Below, one piece after another: positions 22,927-30,446 of a DNA stretch of 36,243 bases. Every line of letters begins with the position of its first letter. Position 1 is the first letter of the stretch. The notes beneath the pieces were generated by a model, which worked only from the letters and a program-made list of their open reading frames with translations, did not search any database and had not been told where the DNA came from. Origin of the DNA: a virus; IMG/VR virus record IMGVR_UViG_3300045051_000064, positions 1 to 36,243 of that record. The stretch is one strand, 5' to 3'. The position numbers and the translations under genes were made by a program.

Positions 22927-23449
22927 GACGGCTCCATTTTGGTTTATCCGTTGGCGGTGCGGCGTAATATTCAACCGCAACGCCGCGCCCAGCCAACTCC
23001 GCGATCAGCGCTGGAATGGCCGCAGCGGTCACTCCGTCGTAACCATACGGCGCGTTGAATGCGTCATAACCTTTCGGGTCAAAGCCAGCGAGCACGATGC
23101 GCGTCGCTCCGCGCTCGGCGGCGAGCCGAATTGCGGAGATACCGTTATTACGCACATGGACGGTCCGGTTTGGCCCGACTTGGACGTGTTCGTACGGGAA
23201 CGGGACATACACATGGGTCAGGTCATCGCTCGGAACGCCTGCTACGCGCAGACCGGCAAAACCTGCATCGGCACCAACAGAATGCGGCGGCATCACGTTG
23301 TCGATGGTGACGAGCATGTCGGCGGTCGGCGCGTTCCTGACACCACTCGATGCAGCGATCACATAGTCGGCAGTCGCCGCAGATATGTCACACTGCGCTC
23401 CGCCAACTACAAGTACTGTCTTCCCGGTCAGGTCTGGGAGTCGGTTCAT
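22916..23449 (-). CDS. Rossmann-like protein of unknown role in the neck region
   Basis: A 177-residue protein starting at the ATG at 23449 behind GGAGG. The beginning, TGKTVLVVGGAQCDISAATADYVIAASSG, has a beta-strand, GG turn and helix typical of Rossmann-like folds. Later comes GATRIVLAGFDPKGYD, like a second nucleotide-sugar-type strand. This is not a usual structural component. The pattern recalls DUF115-like or glycosyltransferase-associated proteins, but I cannot assign it. It sits between head-closure and gp10-like genes and overlaps the small gene upstream by ATGA. Confidence 0.65.
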   Translation of the reverse strand: MNRLPDLTGKTVLVVGGAQCDISAATADYVIAASSGVRNAPTADMLVTIDNVMPPHSVGADAGFAGLRVAGVPSDDLTHVYVPFPYEHVQVGPNRTVHVRNNGISAIRLAAERGATRIVLAGFDPKGYDAFNAPYGYDGVTAAAIPALIAELAGRGVAVEYYAAPPTDKPKWSRRGG

Positions 23450-23649
23450 TGTTTGGCCTCCTTGAGCAATATGGCACTGTCTAGCGCAATATCCAATTCG
23501 TCCACGAGAACTGTGATCTGAGCCGTGATAAGGCCGTCCGGCAGTATCGGATTGATGACGATCTTCGACACACAATCCACGTTGACGCCATCGACCTCGA
23601 CTTTTACGGCATCAGCGGTGCGATTGCCTCGTATCGTCACTTTTGTCAT
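23446..23649 (-). CDS. Small conserved phage protein
   Basis: A 67-residue protein, MTKVTIRGNRTADAVKVEVDGV...PDGLITAQITVLVDELDI, a beta-rich pattern seen in phage neck regions without known function. It overlaps neighbours as TAATG upstream and ATGA downstream. Probably a minor structural or accessory protein. Confidence 0.7.
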   Translation of the reverse strand: MTKVTIRGNRTADAVKVEVDGVNVDCVSKIVINPILPDGLITAQITVLVDELDIALDSAILLKEAKQ

Positions 23650-23990
23650 TATGTACTCACTCTCTCGATCAAAATTTCCATAAATTCGTGCCGCCCAATC
23701 TCAGCTGGGCCGCCGACGATTTGATGCACTATACCACCGATGAGGCAGCGCATCGAGGCGTCGATGTCAGAACGGTAGCGCATTCTGACCCGTGCGCGCC
23801 GGACGGATACCTGCGTGTTGTTGCGCATCTGTTCCGCTTGCTGCCTGGTCGGCAGCACGTCCATCACTTCGGCCCACACGGTTGCCTTGGGCAACCAGGA
23901 GATGACCTCAGTGCCGTACACGGGGTCTTGAGAAATGGATTTATTTTCAAAACGCACCCTCGTGTCCATGTTGGAGACTTGGATGGTCAC
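23649..23990 (-). CDS. Head closure / head-tail joining protein
   Basis: A 113-residue protein of the phage head-tail joining family (Pfam phage_H_T_join, SPP1 gp16-like): DTRVRFENKSISQDPVYGTEVISWLPKATVWAEVMDVLPTR, then RRARVRMRYRSDIDASMRCLIGG. It plugs the connector and receives the tail. The start is the GTG at 23990 overlapping the previous stop (GTGA); the ATG at 23969 is the alternative. Confidence 0.82.
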   Translation of the reverse strand: MTIQVSNMDTRVRFENKSISQDPVYGTEVISWLPKATVWAEVMDVLPTRQQAEQMRNNTQVSVRRARVRMRYRSDIDASMRCLIGGIVHQIVGGPAEIGRHEFMEILIERVST

Positions 23991-24346
23991 AATGTTAATC
24001 CCAACCGATAAAGCGTCACATACGCGCCCTCAACATCGCAGTCCACCACGATGCTGTTTGCGATCAGGTCAGCGCATTGCGCCAGCGTGACGGCTCCTTG
24101 GGCAGCGGCAAAAATCGCCTGTGTGGCAGCATCTTTCTGTTCCTGCGTGGCATTCTCCAGCGGCAGCAGTGCGTCCCACTCCGCGCCGATCTGGCCGGAT
24201 GAAACGTAGTAGGCGAGCGCCTGCGTGGCTTTGTTGTAAACGGGAGTCTGGAACATGCCTGCTCCACCCGGGGCCAGTCCGGCGGCGAGGGCGCGGGCCA
24301 GCGGAGCGCGGGATTGCTCGATCAGAATGGTGCGGTTGATGTTCAT
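23987..24346 (-). CDS. Hypothetical protein paired with the head-spike fibre
   Basis: A 119-residue helical protein (MNINRTILIEQSRAPLARALAAGLAPGGAGMF...). The middle NKATQALAYYVSSGQIGAEWDALLP is distinctive, but I cannot name the family. It starts in an ATGA overlap with the lectin-like fibre gene and may assist its folding or attachment; that is a guess from position. Confidence 0.65.
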   Translation of the reverse strand: MNINRTILIEQSRAPLARALAAGLAPGGAGMFQTPVYNKATQALAYYVSSGQIGAEWDALLPLENATQEQKDAATQAIFAAAQGAVTLAQCADLIANSIVVDCDVEGAYVTLYRLGLTL

Positions 24347-25509
24347 AGCGTCATTCCTATTTCTGCAGCGACAGCCGCTTTTATTATAGCTTCGCTCGCT
24401 GCGGACGGGCAGGCGTTCTTGACGTAGACCATCGCATAAATGTCAGCGATGTCGAAGCTACTGGCCGCGCCGTTGTCCTTTCCGATTGTGAATCCCGCCG
24501 TACCTGCGACGACGACAGGACGCGCCACGGTTTCGGCGGTTGCGTTGTTTATCTGGACCGATAGATTTGTGCCGTTGTCCTTGGCAGTCAGGACGTAAGG
24601 TGTGCCGACATTCACGGTTACGGTCGATGCTTTGGTAGTAAACGCGGTGTTATTTCCGGCGCTCAAGCTGAGTTTATTGGAGGCGTCATGTTGCACCTTA
24701 TAACCAGTATTGGTGCCGTTATCCGCCCATATCGTCCGTAAAGTCCCAGCCCCGCCAGTAGGCTTCATGGCTATGCACCAGAACCCGCCAGCACTTCCGC
24801 CGCCGCCAGTTGCAGAGGTTAGGTTGTCGTCGGTGCCGAGGAGTTCGGCGTAAACTTTGCCGTTCACATCTTGCTTAAGTCCCGGCCTTGCAGGTGCGGT
24901 GGCTTGGATGGAGTGGTTGCCAGCAAGTGATCTGATTGATACTGAGGTGAAAACAGCAGTTTTTGCTGTATCCCCAGAAGTATAGCTAGCCTTTAACCAT
25001 ACTTGTGAAGTTGACCCAACAGGAACAACGGCACGAATTGTTTTACTTCCAGCAGCAGTATAGGTGTATGCGCTGTATTGATTGCTTGGAGCGACCCCAG
25101 TTCCAACTCGCAGTTCTATCATTGTTGCATCCGTAGCTGATTGCAGTGTTGCCATAACCTCCCAGCCGCCAGCGGAAGCAGGTAATGCTACGTAAGCGTG
25201 TGAATTACCTTTTAAGGTTACGGATGCTGCTGATATAACTACGGACGCGCCATTTGTTCCACCAGCTGTGAAGTTTGTTAGTGCACTAACTTGTTCTGCC
25301 CCCAACCCCAGCCCCAAGTGCTTGTCCAGTATCATCCCTAACGGGCTATTGATCGCGCCAGCAGTCGTGCCGGCGCTGTCCTGTTTGACCGAGGAAATGT
25401 CACGCGGGAAGTAGACAAAGCCGTCATAGTTGTTGCCACGAAAAATGGCCGACAATCGCGTCAATAACGAACGCTTGCCGCTATGAATCCCGAGGCCGAT
25501 ACCGAGCAT
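24343..25509 (-). CDS. Lectin-like (LamG/ConA) surface fibre, probable head-spike fibre
   Basis: A 388-residue protein. A short N-terminal section (GLGIHSGKRSLLTRLSAIFRG) leads to a beta region near 80-200 with carbohydrate-binding-type strands. The C-terminal ~160 residues are laminin-G/concanavalin-like: GFWCIAMKPTGGAGTLRTIWADNGTNTGYKVQHDASNKLSLSAG and later YVLTAKDNGTNLSVQIN...GFTIGKDNGA. It is coupled by TAATG to the spike-base-like gene upstream. A base plus lectin fibre pair matches the head spikes of the Rhodobacter gene transfer agent, which bind host capsule, so the same job is inferred. Confidence 0.72.
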   Translation of the reverse strand: MLGIGLGIHSGKRSLLTRLSAIFRGNNYDGFVYFPRDISSVKQDSAGTTAGAINSPLGMILDKHLGLGLGAEQVSALTNFTAGGTNGASVVISAASVTLKGNSHAYVALPASAGGWEVMATLQSATDATMIELRVGTGVAPSNQYSAYTYTAAGSKTIRAVVPVGSTSQVWLKASYTSGDTAKTAVFTSVSIRSLAGNHSIQATAPARPGLKQDVNGKVYAELLGTDDNLTSATGGGGSAGGFWCIAMKPTGGAGTLRTIWADNGTNTGYKVQHDASNKLSLSAGNNTAFTTKASTVTVNVGTPYVLTAKDNGTNLSVQINNATAETVARPVVVAGTAGFTIGKDNGAASSFDIADIYAMVYVKNACPSAASEAIIKAAVAAEIGMTL

Positions 25510-25781
25510 TACGCCATCCCCTCGATCACGCCTGCAAGCAAACCAGCACTCGATCCAGTCGATTTAACCTTTTTGGCGCGAATGGGCCGAGTCTCTCCGT
25601 CGGCGAAATTACACGCGCAATCAACGCCATCAGCGCCGGTCACAACAAGCACTCCGCCGACTGTCACACGAATGGCGCGGGTCGCAATGGCAAGTTCGTT
25701 TGTATCATGCGGTGTGATGACGAACACGGAACTTGCTGGCGCTTCCAGCCCTGGCGTATATGCTGCAAATAAATCGCTCAT
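25509..25781 (-). CDS. Spike base protein, RcGTA rcc01079-like
   Basis: A 90-residue protein: MSDLFAAYTPGLEAPASSVFVITPHDTNELAIATRAIRV, VGGVLVVTGADG, PIRAKKVKSTGSSAG. It follows the pattern of the small spike-base family named for RcGTA rcc01079: ITP.D...L...TRAI/L, GG, then PIR...V.ATGT. In that particle it anchors spike fibres on the capsid. Its immediate neighbour is a lectin-like fibre gene. Confidence 0.72.
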   Translation of the reverse strand: MSDLFAAYTPGLEAPASSVFVITPHDTNELAIATRAIRVTVGGVLVVTGADGVDCACNFADGETRPIRAKKVKSTGSSAGLLAGVIEGMA

Positions 25782-25796
25782 ACTATTCTCCTTGAA

Positions 25797-26732
25797 TTAC
25801 GAATAACTCCGAACCATCTCGGAGTCGAGCAAGCTGTCAACGAAATCGGGCTCAAACGTCGGCATACCGAGTTGCTTAACGTTCTGGTCACGCTGATCCC
25901 ACAAGGTTTTGATGCGAATGAGCATCCAGTTCTTGACACATTGCGGAACCGCCGATGCCGCGCCATACCCGGCAACGAAACGCACCTTTACTGCGTTGTT
26001 GCGGTACTGCGTAACGGGCCACACGAGGCCGAACGCTGGGGTGATGCGCGCAGGCTCGGTCGTGCTGTCCACGAGGTACTGATCAGCAGCGAGCGTTTGT
26101 TCAACACCGTTCGAGTCAAAATATGTGATGGCCGTAACGGATTGAATCGGCACCGGTAGTCGGAGAGTCCAGCCAGGAAAACAATCGAGATACAGGTCGA
26201 GAGTTTGTGTGATAAGTCTACGCTTGAGATGTGGCTCGACATGCTGACGCGCTGCGACAATGAGCATATTGAGCAACGGGTCGCCGGTCGTGTTGGTCGT
26301 CGGAGCACCAACACCAAGCGAGGCATCGGCGATATTGTCCGTATAAGTCGTCGTTGTGTTGTCTGATATGGTTGCCAGTAGGAAATAAGTCGAGCCGCCG
26401 GCAAGCGTGCGATACAACTTGCGCGCTGTGACAGATGCGCCGCCGAGCGGTATTCCTGACACCAACACTTTGCCATTGACCGTCTTGTCCGCCACGGTGA
26501 CAACTGCAGATGCAACACCCGCCTGCGTCTCGCCATCCGCCGTCACGTATGTCACGAGATAGCGATGCGCGCCGTTATCCACGTTACCGGGTGCGGCGGG
26601 ACTGACCAATGCAACGGTCGGCGCGGATGGCGCGGGCTCTTGATTTGTTTCGTCAATGCGACAATGCGCCGCCACCTCTGCAAGCGTGATAGGCTCGGTC
26701 GTCGGTGGGGTGACGACGACGAGTTGCCCCAT
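25797..26732 (-). CDS. Head-tail connector (gp6 / phiE125 gp8 type) with inserted Ig-like domain
   Basis: A 311-residue protein. Residues 1-30 (PITLAEVAAHCRID) and ~151-311 (DPLLNMLIVAARQHVEPHLKRRLITQTLDLYLDCFPG...PIQSVTAITYFD) form the phage gp6-like connector, phiE125 gp8 family. Usually the first part is followed directly by the helix starting DPLL. Here about 120 residues of Thr/Val-rich beta structure are inserted (APSAPTVALV...YLVTYVTADGETQ...TTTTYTDN), resembling an FN3/Ig-like domain of phage fibres. The connector ring sits under the portal; the insert may project outward. Start in a TAATG overlap. Confidence 0.82.
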   Translation of the reverse strand: MGQLVVVTPPTTEPITLAEVAAHCRIDETNQEPAPSAPTVALVSPAAPGNVDNGAHRYLVTYVTADGETQAGVASAVVTVADKTVNGKVLVSGIPLGGASVTARKLYRTLAGGSTYFLLATISDNTTTTYTDNIADASLGVGAPTTNTTGDPLLNMLIVAARQHVEPHLKRRLITQTLDLYLDCFPGWTLRLPVPIQSVTAITYFDSNGVEQTLAADQYLVDSTTEPARITPAFGLVWPVTQYRNNAVKVRFVAGYGAASAVPQCVKNWMLIRIKTLWDQRDQNVKQLGMPTFEPDFVDSLLDSEMVRSYS

Positions 26733-26986
26733 TATCGACTCCCGCGACGCGGCGGTGTGCTACGGCCTGGCGGCGGAGTGACGGGTTGCGCAGGCGAAAC
26801 GGCGTGCTCGGGCGGCACGGCGATTGCCTGCTCACGTACCGGCACGACGCAAAACGTCACGTCGTCGGCGTAGCCACCACGCACCAACGCAGATGCTTCT
26901 TCATCAGAAACATCGAAACGAACATCTCCCGGCTGGAATGAACCAGCCGGGCCACAGGAGATGGTCTTGTACTTGATGTCAGCCAT
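26732..26986 (-). CDS. Small hypothetical head-region protein
   Basis: An 84-residue protein with a short folded N-terminal part (MADIKYKTISCGPAGSFQPGDVRFDVSDEEASALVRGGYADDV) and a Pro-rich tail (PPEHAVSPAQPVTPPPG). The DVSDEEA..LV.GGYA pattern is common in small phage neck-region proteins of unknown function. Start behind CGGAG. Confidence 0.7.
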   Translation of the reverse strand: MADIKYKTISCGPAGSFQPGDVRFDVSDEEASALVRGGYADDVTFCVVPVREQAIAVPPEHAVSPAQPVTPPPGRSTPPRRGSR

Positions 26987-27003
26987 AATATCACTCCGTT
27001 GGA

Positions 27004-27630
27004 TTACGCAACGTATCCTTCGAGTTCAATTGAGAACTTGCCAGCGGTGTATGCTGCAGCAGTACCCGCCGCGCCGCCGGTCAAGTAGAGATACTGACCC
27101 GCCGCTGGCAACGCGCCAAGCTCAGTGGACAGCCCGAGCGTCCATGCGCCGCCAGAAGTCAATAAAGCCGTCTCGGTCAGCGCAGCAATGCCGCCATCGA
27201 ACACGCCGGTCGCCTCGGTCGCGGAATACAGATCAATGTCGGTCACACCGCCAACTGGTGCTTCCAGACATTTGACGCGACCAGAGAACACCGTACCATT
27301 TTTGGCCGCAGTGATTTGCCCGAGATACGCAGCACTCGCGCCTTGGCCTATGATGTCCAAGTCGGTTGTGGACGAAGATAGCCCGGTCAAGTCGATCAGG
27401 ATGGACGTGCGAATGATGTCGCCAACACGCTCAACGCTCGACTTGAATACCGTGCCAACGCCGCCGGAAATACCCGCTCCAGGCGCACCGTTGTTTTCAA
27501 AAACCTGCGCTCCGGCCTCGACGATGATTTGCCCGCCAGATTCGACTCGCTGGATACCGCCCGATGCGATGACATGCTCGTCACCACCCTGTTTGTGATA
27601 AACCTTTGGCGTATAACTTGGATCACTCAT
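27004..27630 (-). CDS. Structural head protein, probable capsid-associated
   Basis: A 208-residue protein. The N-terminus (SYTPKVYHKQGGDEHVIASGGIQRVESGGQIIVEAGAQV) has the repeated ASGG/ESGG beta turns of a phage family next to capsid genes. The rest is a Gly/Ala/Thr-rich beta domain (DLDIIGQGASAAYLGQITAAKNGTVFSGRVKCLEAPVGG). Probable decoration or spike-type protein; exact place on the virion unknown. Good ribosome site (AAGGAG). Confidence 0.72.
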   Translation of the reverse strand: MSDPSYTPKVYHKQGGDEHVIASGGIQRVESGGQIIVEAGAQVFENNGAPGAGISGGVGTVFKSSVERVGDIIRTSILIDLTGLSSSTTDLDIIGQGASAAYLGQITAAKNGTVFSGRVKCLEAPVGGVTDIDLYSATEATGVFDGGIAALTETALLTSGGAWTLGLSTELGALPAAGQYLYLTGGAAGTAAAYTAGKFSIELEGYVA

Positions 27631-27651
27631 GTCGAACTCCTTGAATTTAGA

Positions 27652-27669
27652 GCGGGGCCGAAGCCCCGC
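27652..27669 (-). terminator. 7-bp GC hairpin with UUCG loop
   Basis: GCGGGGC-TTCG-GCCCCGC read on the minus strand, eight bases after the stop of the gene at 27677-28120. No strong U-tract follows, so mRNA stabilisation or partial termination is likely. Confidence 0.55.
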
Positions 27670-27676
27670 CGAATTG

Positions 27677-28120
27677 TTACGATGCTGCGCCCAACGCGAA
27701 CTTGCTGGCGATCACGGATGCATCTTGCGTGGTCGGGCGGTTCTTTGCGTTGTACTGGATGGCGATGATTCCGCCGACGACCGCATCTGCAGCTGTGCGT
27801 GTCAGATTGGCGAACATATAGCGCAGTGCTGGTTTGTATATGTCAACCATCAGTGCCTTGCTGTCAGCGTCAGCCGCTCCAGCAGTGAACGCGGCGGTCG
27901 CCCCTTGGGACACTGGTGCAGGAACGGTCAGATGATTTGCCGAGTTACCCTTGGCGGTCAGAGTCAACACGCTGTTTACAGTCACATCGCCCAGCAGGGC
28001 GACGAACATGACGCCTTCATAGCCGCTCATGTCCAGAATGGAACTGTCGATTGCGGTTTGCGCGGCAACGGCTGCGGGGCTGACTACTGTGATCTTAATG
28101 TCTTTGCTCAAATTGCTCAT
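27677..28120 (-). CDS. Probable head decoration protein
   Basis: A 147-residue protein beginning at the ATG at 28120 behind GGAG. It is a Val/Ala/Thr-rich beta domain (MSGYEGVMFVALLGDVTVNSVLTLTAKGN...DIYKPALRYMFANLTRTAADAV). It directly follows the major capsid gene, where decoration proteins are often encoded. The family is recurrent in phages but has no assigned function. Flanked by hairpins on both sides, consistent with a high level of product. Confidence 0.68.
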   Translation of the reverse strand: MSNLSKDIKITVVSPAAVAAQTAIDSSILDMSGYEGVMFVALLGDVTVNSVLTLTAKGNSANHLTVPAPVSQGATAAFTAGAADADSKALMVDIYKPALRYMFANLTRTAADAVVGGIIAIQYNAKNRPTTQDASVIASKFALGAAS

Positions 28121-28141
28121 GGTACACTCCTTGTTGGATGT

Positions 28142-28161
28142 GGGGCGACTTGCGCCGCCCC
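28142..28161 (-). terminator. GC hairpin after the major capsid gene
   Basis: A 6-bp stem GGGGCG / CGCCCC with an 8-base loop, eight bases after the capsid stop. Like the neighbouring hairpin it lacks a U-tract. Confidence 0.5.
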
Positions 28162-28168
28162 GTTACGA

Positions 28169-29398
28169 TTAGGCCAGTTTGACCCTGGCGAAAGCTTCGG
28201 CCAACACGGGCATACCGTCCGTGGACAGGCGACCGATGAAGCCAACCTGATCGGTTTCAGCGTACAGTTCGTTCAGACGCTTGATCTGCAAGTCCAGCGC
28301 ATCGGCGATCCAGTAGTTCGAGAAGTCGCCCAAGATGCCGACATACTGGCCGGTCGTCATGGTGTTGGGGGCAAACTCGGACATGATGACCGGGCGGCCC
28401 AGCAGGCGATCAGGTTCGCCGTCACGCACACTCTCGCGCCAGATGTACTGACCGTCGCCGTCCTTCAACTTGGCGATCTGAGACAGCACATCGCGGTGGA
28501 ACATCCAGTCCGAACGATTCCAATATTGACCCTTGAGGGAATACTTCGCGTTGGTCAGGCCATCGAAAGTGACGGTTGTGGCCGCATTGCCGGTCGAGAT
28601 GTCGCGGGCGGTGGTGATGCCGTCGTTCGACGCGGTGAACACGCCGAGAGCTTGGTTGACACCGGAGCCGGTCATAAAGCCCTTCTCTTGGGTCACGCCG
28701 AACTTGTACGACAGACGATCCATGACGATGCGCTCGGCTTGTGCACTCATGCGCATCAGTGTCTCGGACACCTTGATGCGTTTCGCCATCGGGTGCGGGT
28801 TCAGCTTGCGCTTGCCGAAAGCCAGTGCGCTGTCCTCGGAGCCGGTCGCCAGTTCGGTCGTCCATTCAGCATCGGACGCATCAGTCGCCAGCGTCGGAAC
28901 GCCGAGAGATGCGGCAGTCGGAATGCGATACTTGGTCGCGCGCTGGCGGATGAACACCATGTCGTCCACATTCTTGATTAAGCCAGCGACGAACTGTTCC
29001 GGCGTGACGATAAAACCGCCAGCGGTGTCACTATCGGCTTGCAGTGCACGCCACTCGTCGGCTTGCAGTGCGCCACGGCCTTCGACCAGCAATTTGCAGA
29101 ATGCCTTTGTGCGGAACTCGACATCCGGATCAGCAGCTTTGCCGCGTGCCTCCCCAGTGGCACTGTCCAGACCTGCAGCAACCTGCGCGGCAGCGGTGCG
29201 CTCGGCTTCCGCCAACGCTTCGTGACGGCGAATTTCGTCGCCCAGAACGCCAACTTGATTCATCATCGTGTCGAATTGACCGGTCTCTTCGGTGGTGGCG
29301 GAACGCTTCTCAGCCTCGGCTTTGTTCAAAATAGCACGGGCATCGGCAATCAATTTACCGCGTTGATCGCGGAGTTCTTTGAGTTTATTGCTCATCAT
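28169..29398 (-). CDS. Major capsid protein, HK97 fold
   Basis: A 409-residue protein (or 408 from the second ATG at 29395). Residues ~1-100 are a charged coiled coil (LKELRDQRGKLIADARAILNKAEAE...), the delta scaffold domain removed by the protease. Then come DTAGGFIVTPEQFVAGLIKNVDDMVFIRQRA and the HK97-type core (KVSETLMRMSAQAERIVMDRLSYKFGVTQEKGFMTGSG, NQALGVF, LLGRPVIMSEFAP). It follows the protease gene as usual. AAAGGA precedes the start. The 88-base gap upstream contains two TATAACAG octamers. Confidence 0.93.
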   Translation of the reverse strand: MMSNKLKELRDQRGKLIADARAILNKAEAEKRSATTEETGQFDTMMNQVGVLGDEIRRHEALAEAERTAAAQVAAGLDSATGEARGKAADPDVEFRTKAFCKLLVEGRGALQADEWRALQADSDTAGGFIVTPEQFVAGLIKNVDDMVFIRQRATKYRIPTAASLGVPTLATDASDAEWTTELATGSEDSALAFGKRKLNPHPMAKRIKVSETLMRMSAQAERIVMDRLSYKFGVTQEKGFMTGSGVNQALGVFTASNDGITTARDISTGNAATTVTFDGLTNAKYSLKGQYWNRSDWMFHRDVLSQIAKLKDGDGQYIWRESVRDGEPDRLLGRPVIMSEFAPNTMTTGQYVGILGDFSNYWIADALDLQIKRLNELYAETDQVGFIGRLSTDGMPVLAEAFARVKLA

Positions 29399-29415
29399 AA
29401 TTCCTTTCCATCTGT

Positions 29416-29486
29416 TATACCCCCGACTCGAACACCTGTTATAGCATCCGCTGTCGAGGGTATCGAGCGGATTGCCGAATTTTACG
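29416..29486 (-). promoter_or_regulatory. Candidate extended -10 element before the capsid gene
   Basis: On the minus strand the gap between protease and capsid genes holds ATGCTATAACAG and, about 20 bases on, GGTATAACAG. The first has an extended -10 look (TGCTATAAC) but no clear -35. A phage-specific late promoter or processing signal is possible. Confidence 0.25.
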
Positions 29487-30419
29487 CTACTGCGATCCTT
29501 CCAAATCAAGACGCCGCGCCATCAAGCTCAAGCGCCATAAATCTCCCGGCGCCTCCGCTTGCATCACATCACGCAACGAACGCACCGCCACATCAGTCGA
29601 AGCATACGCCGGATATGTTACTGGGGATACGTCGAATAGTTCCACTTCCAGCAACGTACGCAGCCACTCACCGTCCACCTTGACCCATTTGTCGTAGATG
29701 GTGAGGAAACCAAAACTACACTGGTTTACATCACCGCGAGAGATAGGTGACATGCACATATCGTTTACGAGTTGGGTGTCAGGCGCGTCACACTCGTAAT
29801 ACAAGCCCTCACTGTCCTCGGACATGCGCAGTGTGCCGGATTTATTGCGTCCCAACACGAAATTGTCATCGTGATTCCACAAGCAACGAATGTCTCCGGA
29901 TTTAATAGTCTTGGCGAACGCGCCTGGAGCGATACGCTCACGGAAGCCGCCCAAGTCCTCGGATAGAGAGTCAAATTTAGCAGCGTGGCCGCAAATTTTC
30001 TTTGCCTTTCCATCTTCTATCACGGCTCGTAATTCACCGGTAACGATGCGACGTTCTTCTTTGTCCATATTCCACCCGTTCTTCTTTTTGTCAATCATTT
30101 CCAGCATCATGCCGGCAGCGTCGTACACATCGGTCTCATTTTGCTGCCCAGCTCGTTGACGGATTGCGACCAGACCGGAGCGGTACACCTTGCCGTCCTT
30201 GCCGAACGGGTACTTGTAATGCTCTTTCGTCTCAGCGTCGGCATCGGAGTCAACCGCCATGTGCATCTTACCGTAAGCCACCCAATCATCGCCATTCGCG
30301 CCGAGCAAGGCGTTGCCGTCTGCCGCACTGAACGACCACGCTGACGAAGTATTCACCTCGCCAGCCGCTATCAGCGACTTGCAGTGCTTCATTCCGGCCT
30401 GATTTACGGTTATAGCCAT
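29487..30419 (-). CDS. HK97-family prohead protease (S78) with N-terminal extra domain
   Basis: A 310-residue protein of two parts. Residues ~1-112 (WSFSAADGNALLGANGDDWVAYGKMHMAVD...YKYPFGKDGKVYRSGLVAIRQRAGQQ) form a domain that often precedes phage proteases. Residues ~125-290 are peptidase S78: GHAAKFDSLSEDLGGFRERIAPGAF, H183 in LWNHDD and S235 in QCSFGF, the expected catalytic pair. It cleaves the capsid delta domain after assembly. Strong ribosome site GGAG. It lies between portal and capsid genes. Confidence 0.9.
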   Translation of the reverse strand: MAITVNQAGMKHCKSLIAAGEVNTSSAWSFSAADGNALLGANGDDWVAYGKMHMAVDSDADAETKEHYKYPFGKDGKVYRSGLVAIRQRAGQQNETDVYDAAGMMLEMIDKKKNGWNMDKEERRIVTGELRAVIEDGKAKKICGHAAKFDSLSEDLGGFRERIAPGAFAKTIKSGDIRCLWNHDDNFVLGRNKSGTLRMSEDSEGLYYECDAPDTQLVNDMCMSPISRGDVNQCSFGFLTIYDKWVKVDGEWLRTLLEVELFDVSPVTYPAYASTDVAVRSLRDVMQAEAPGDLWRLSLMARRLDLEGSQ

Positions 30420-30446
30420 GTGCTATCTCCTTTTGCGCGCAACATA

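Noticed and set aside
27629-28981. 450-codon open frame on the plus strand
   Set aside because: Lies antisense to the decoration and major capsid genes; composition (His/Arg/Gly/Cys rich) is that of a shadow frame.
29039-29683. 214-codon plus-strand frame
   Set aside because: Antisense to capsid and protease genes, no ribosome site or known motif.
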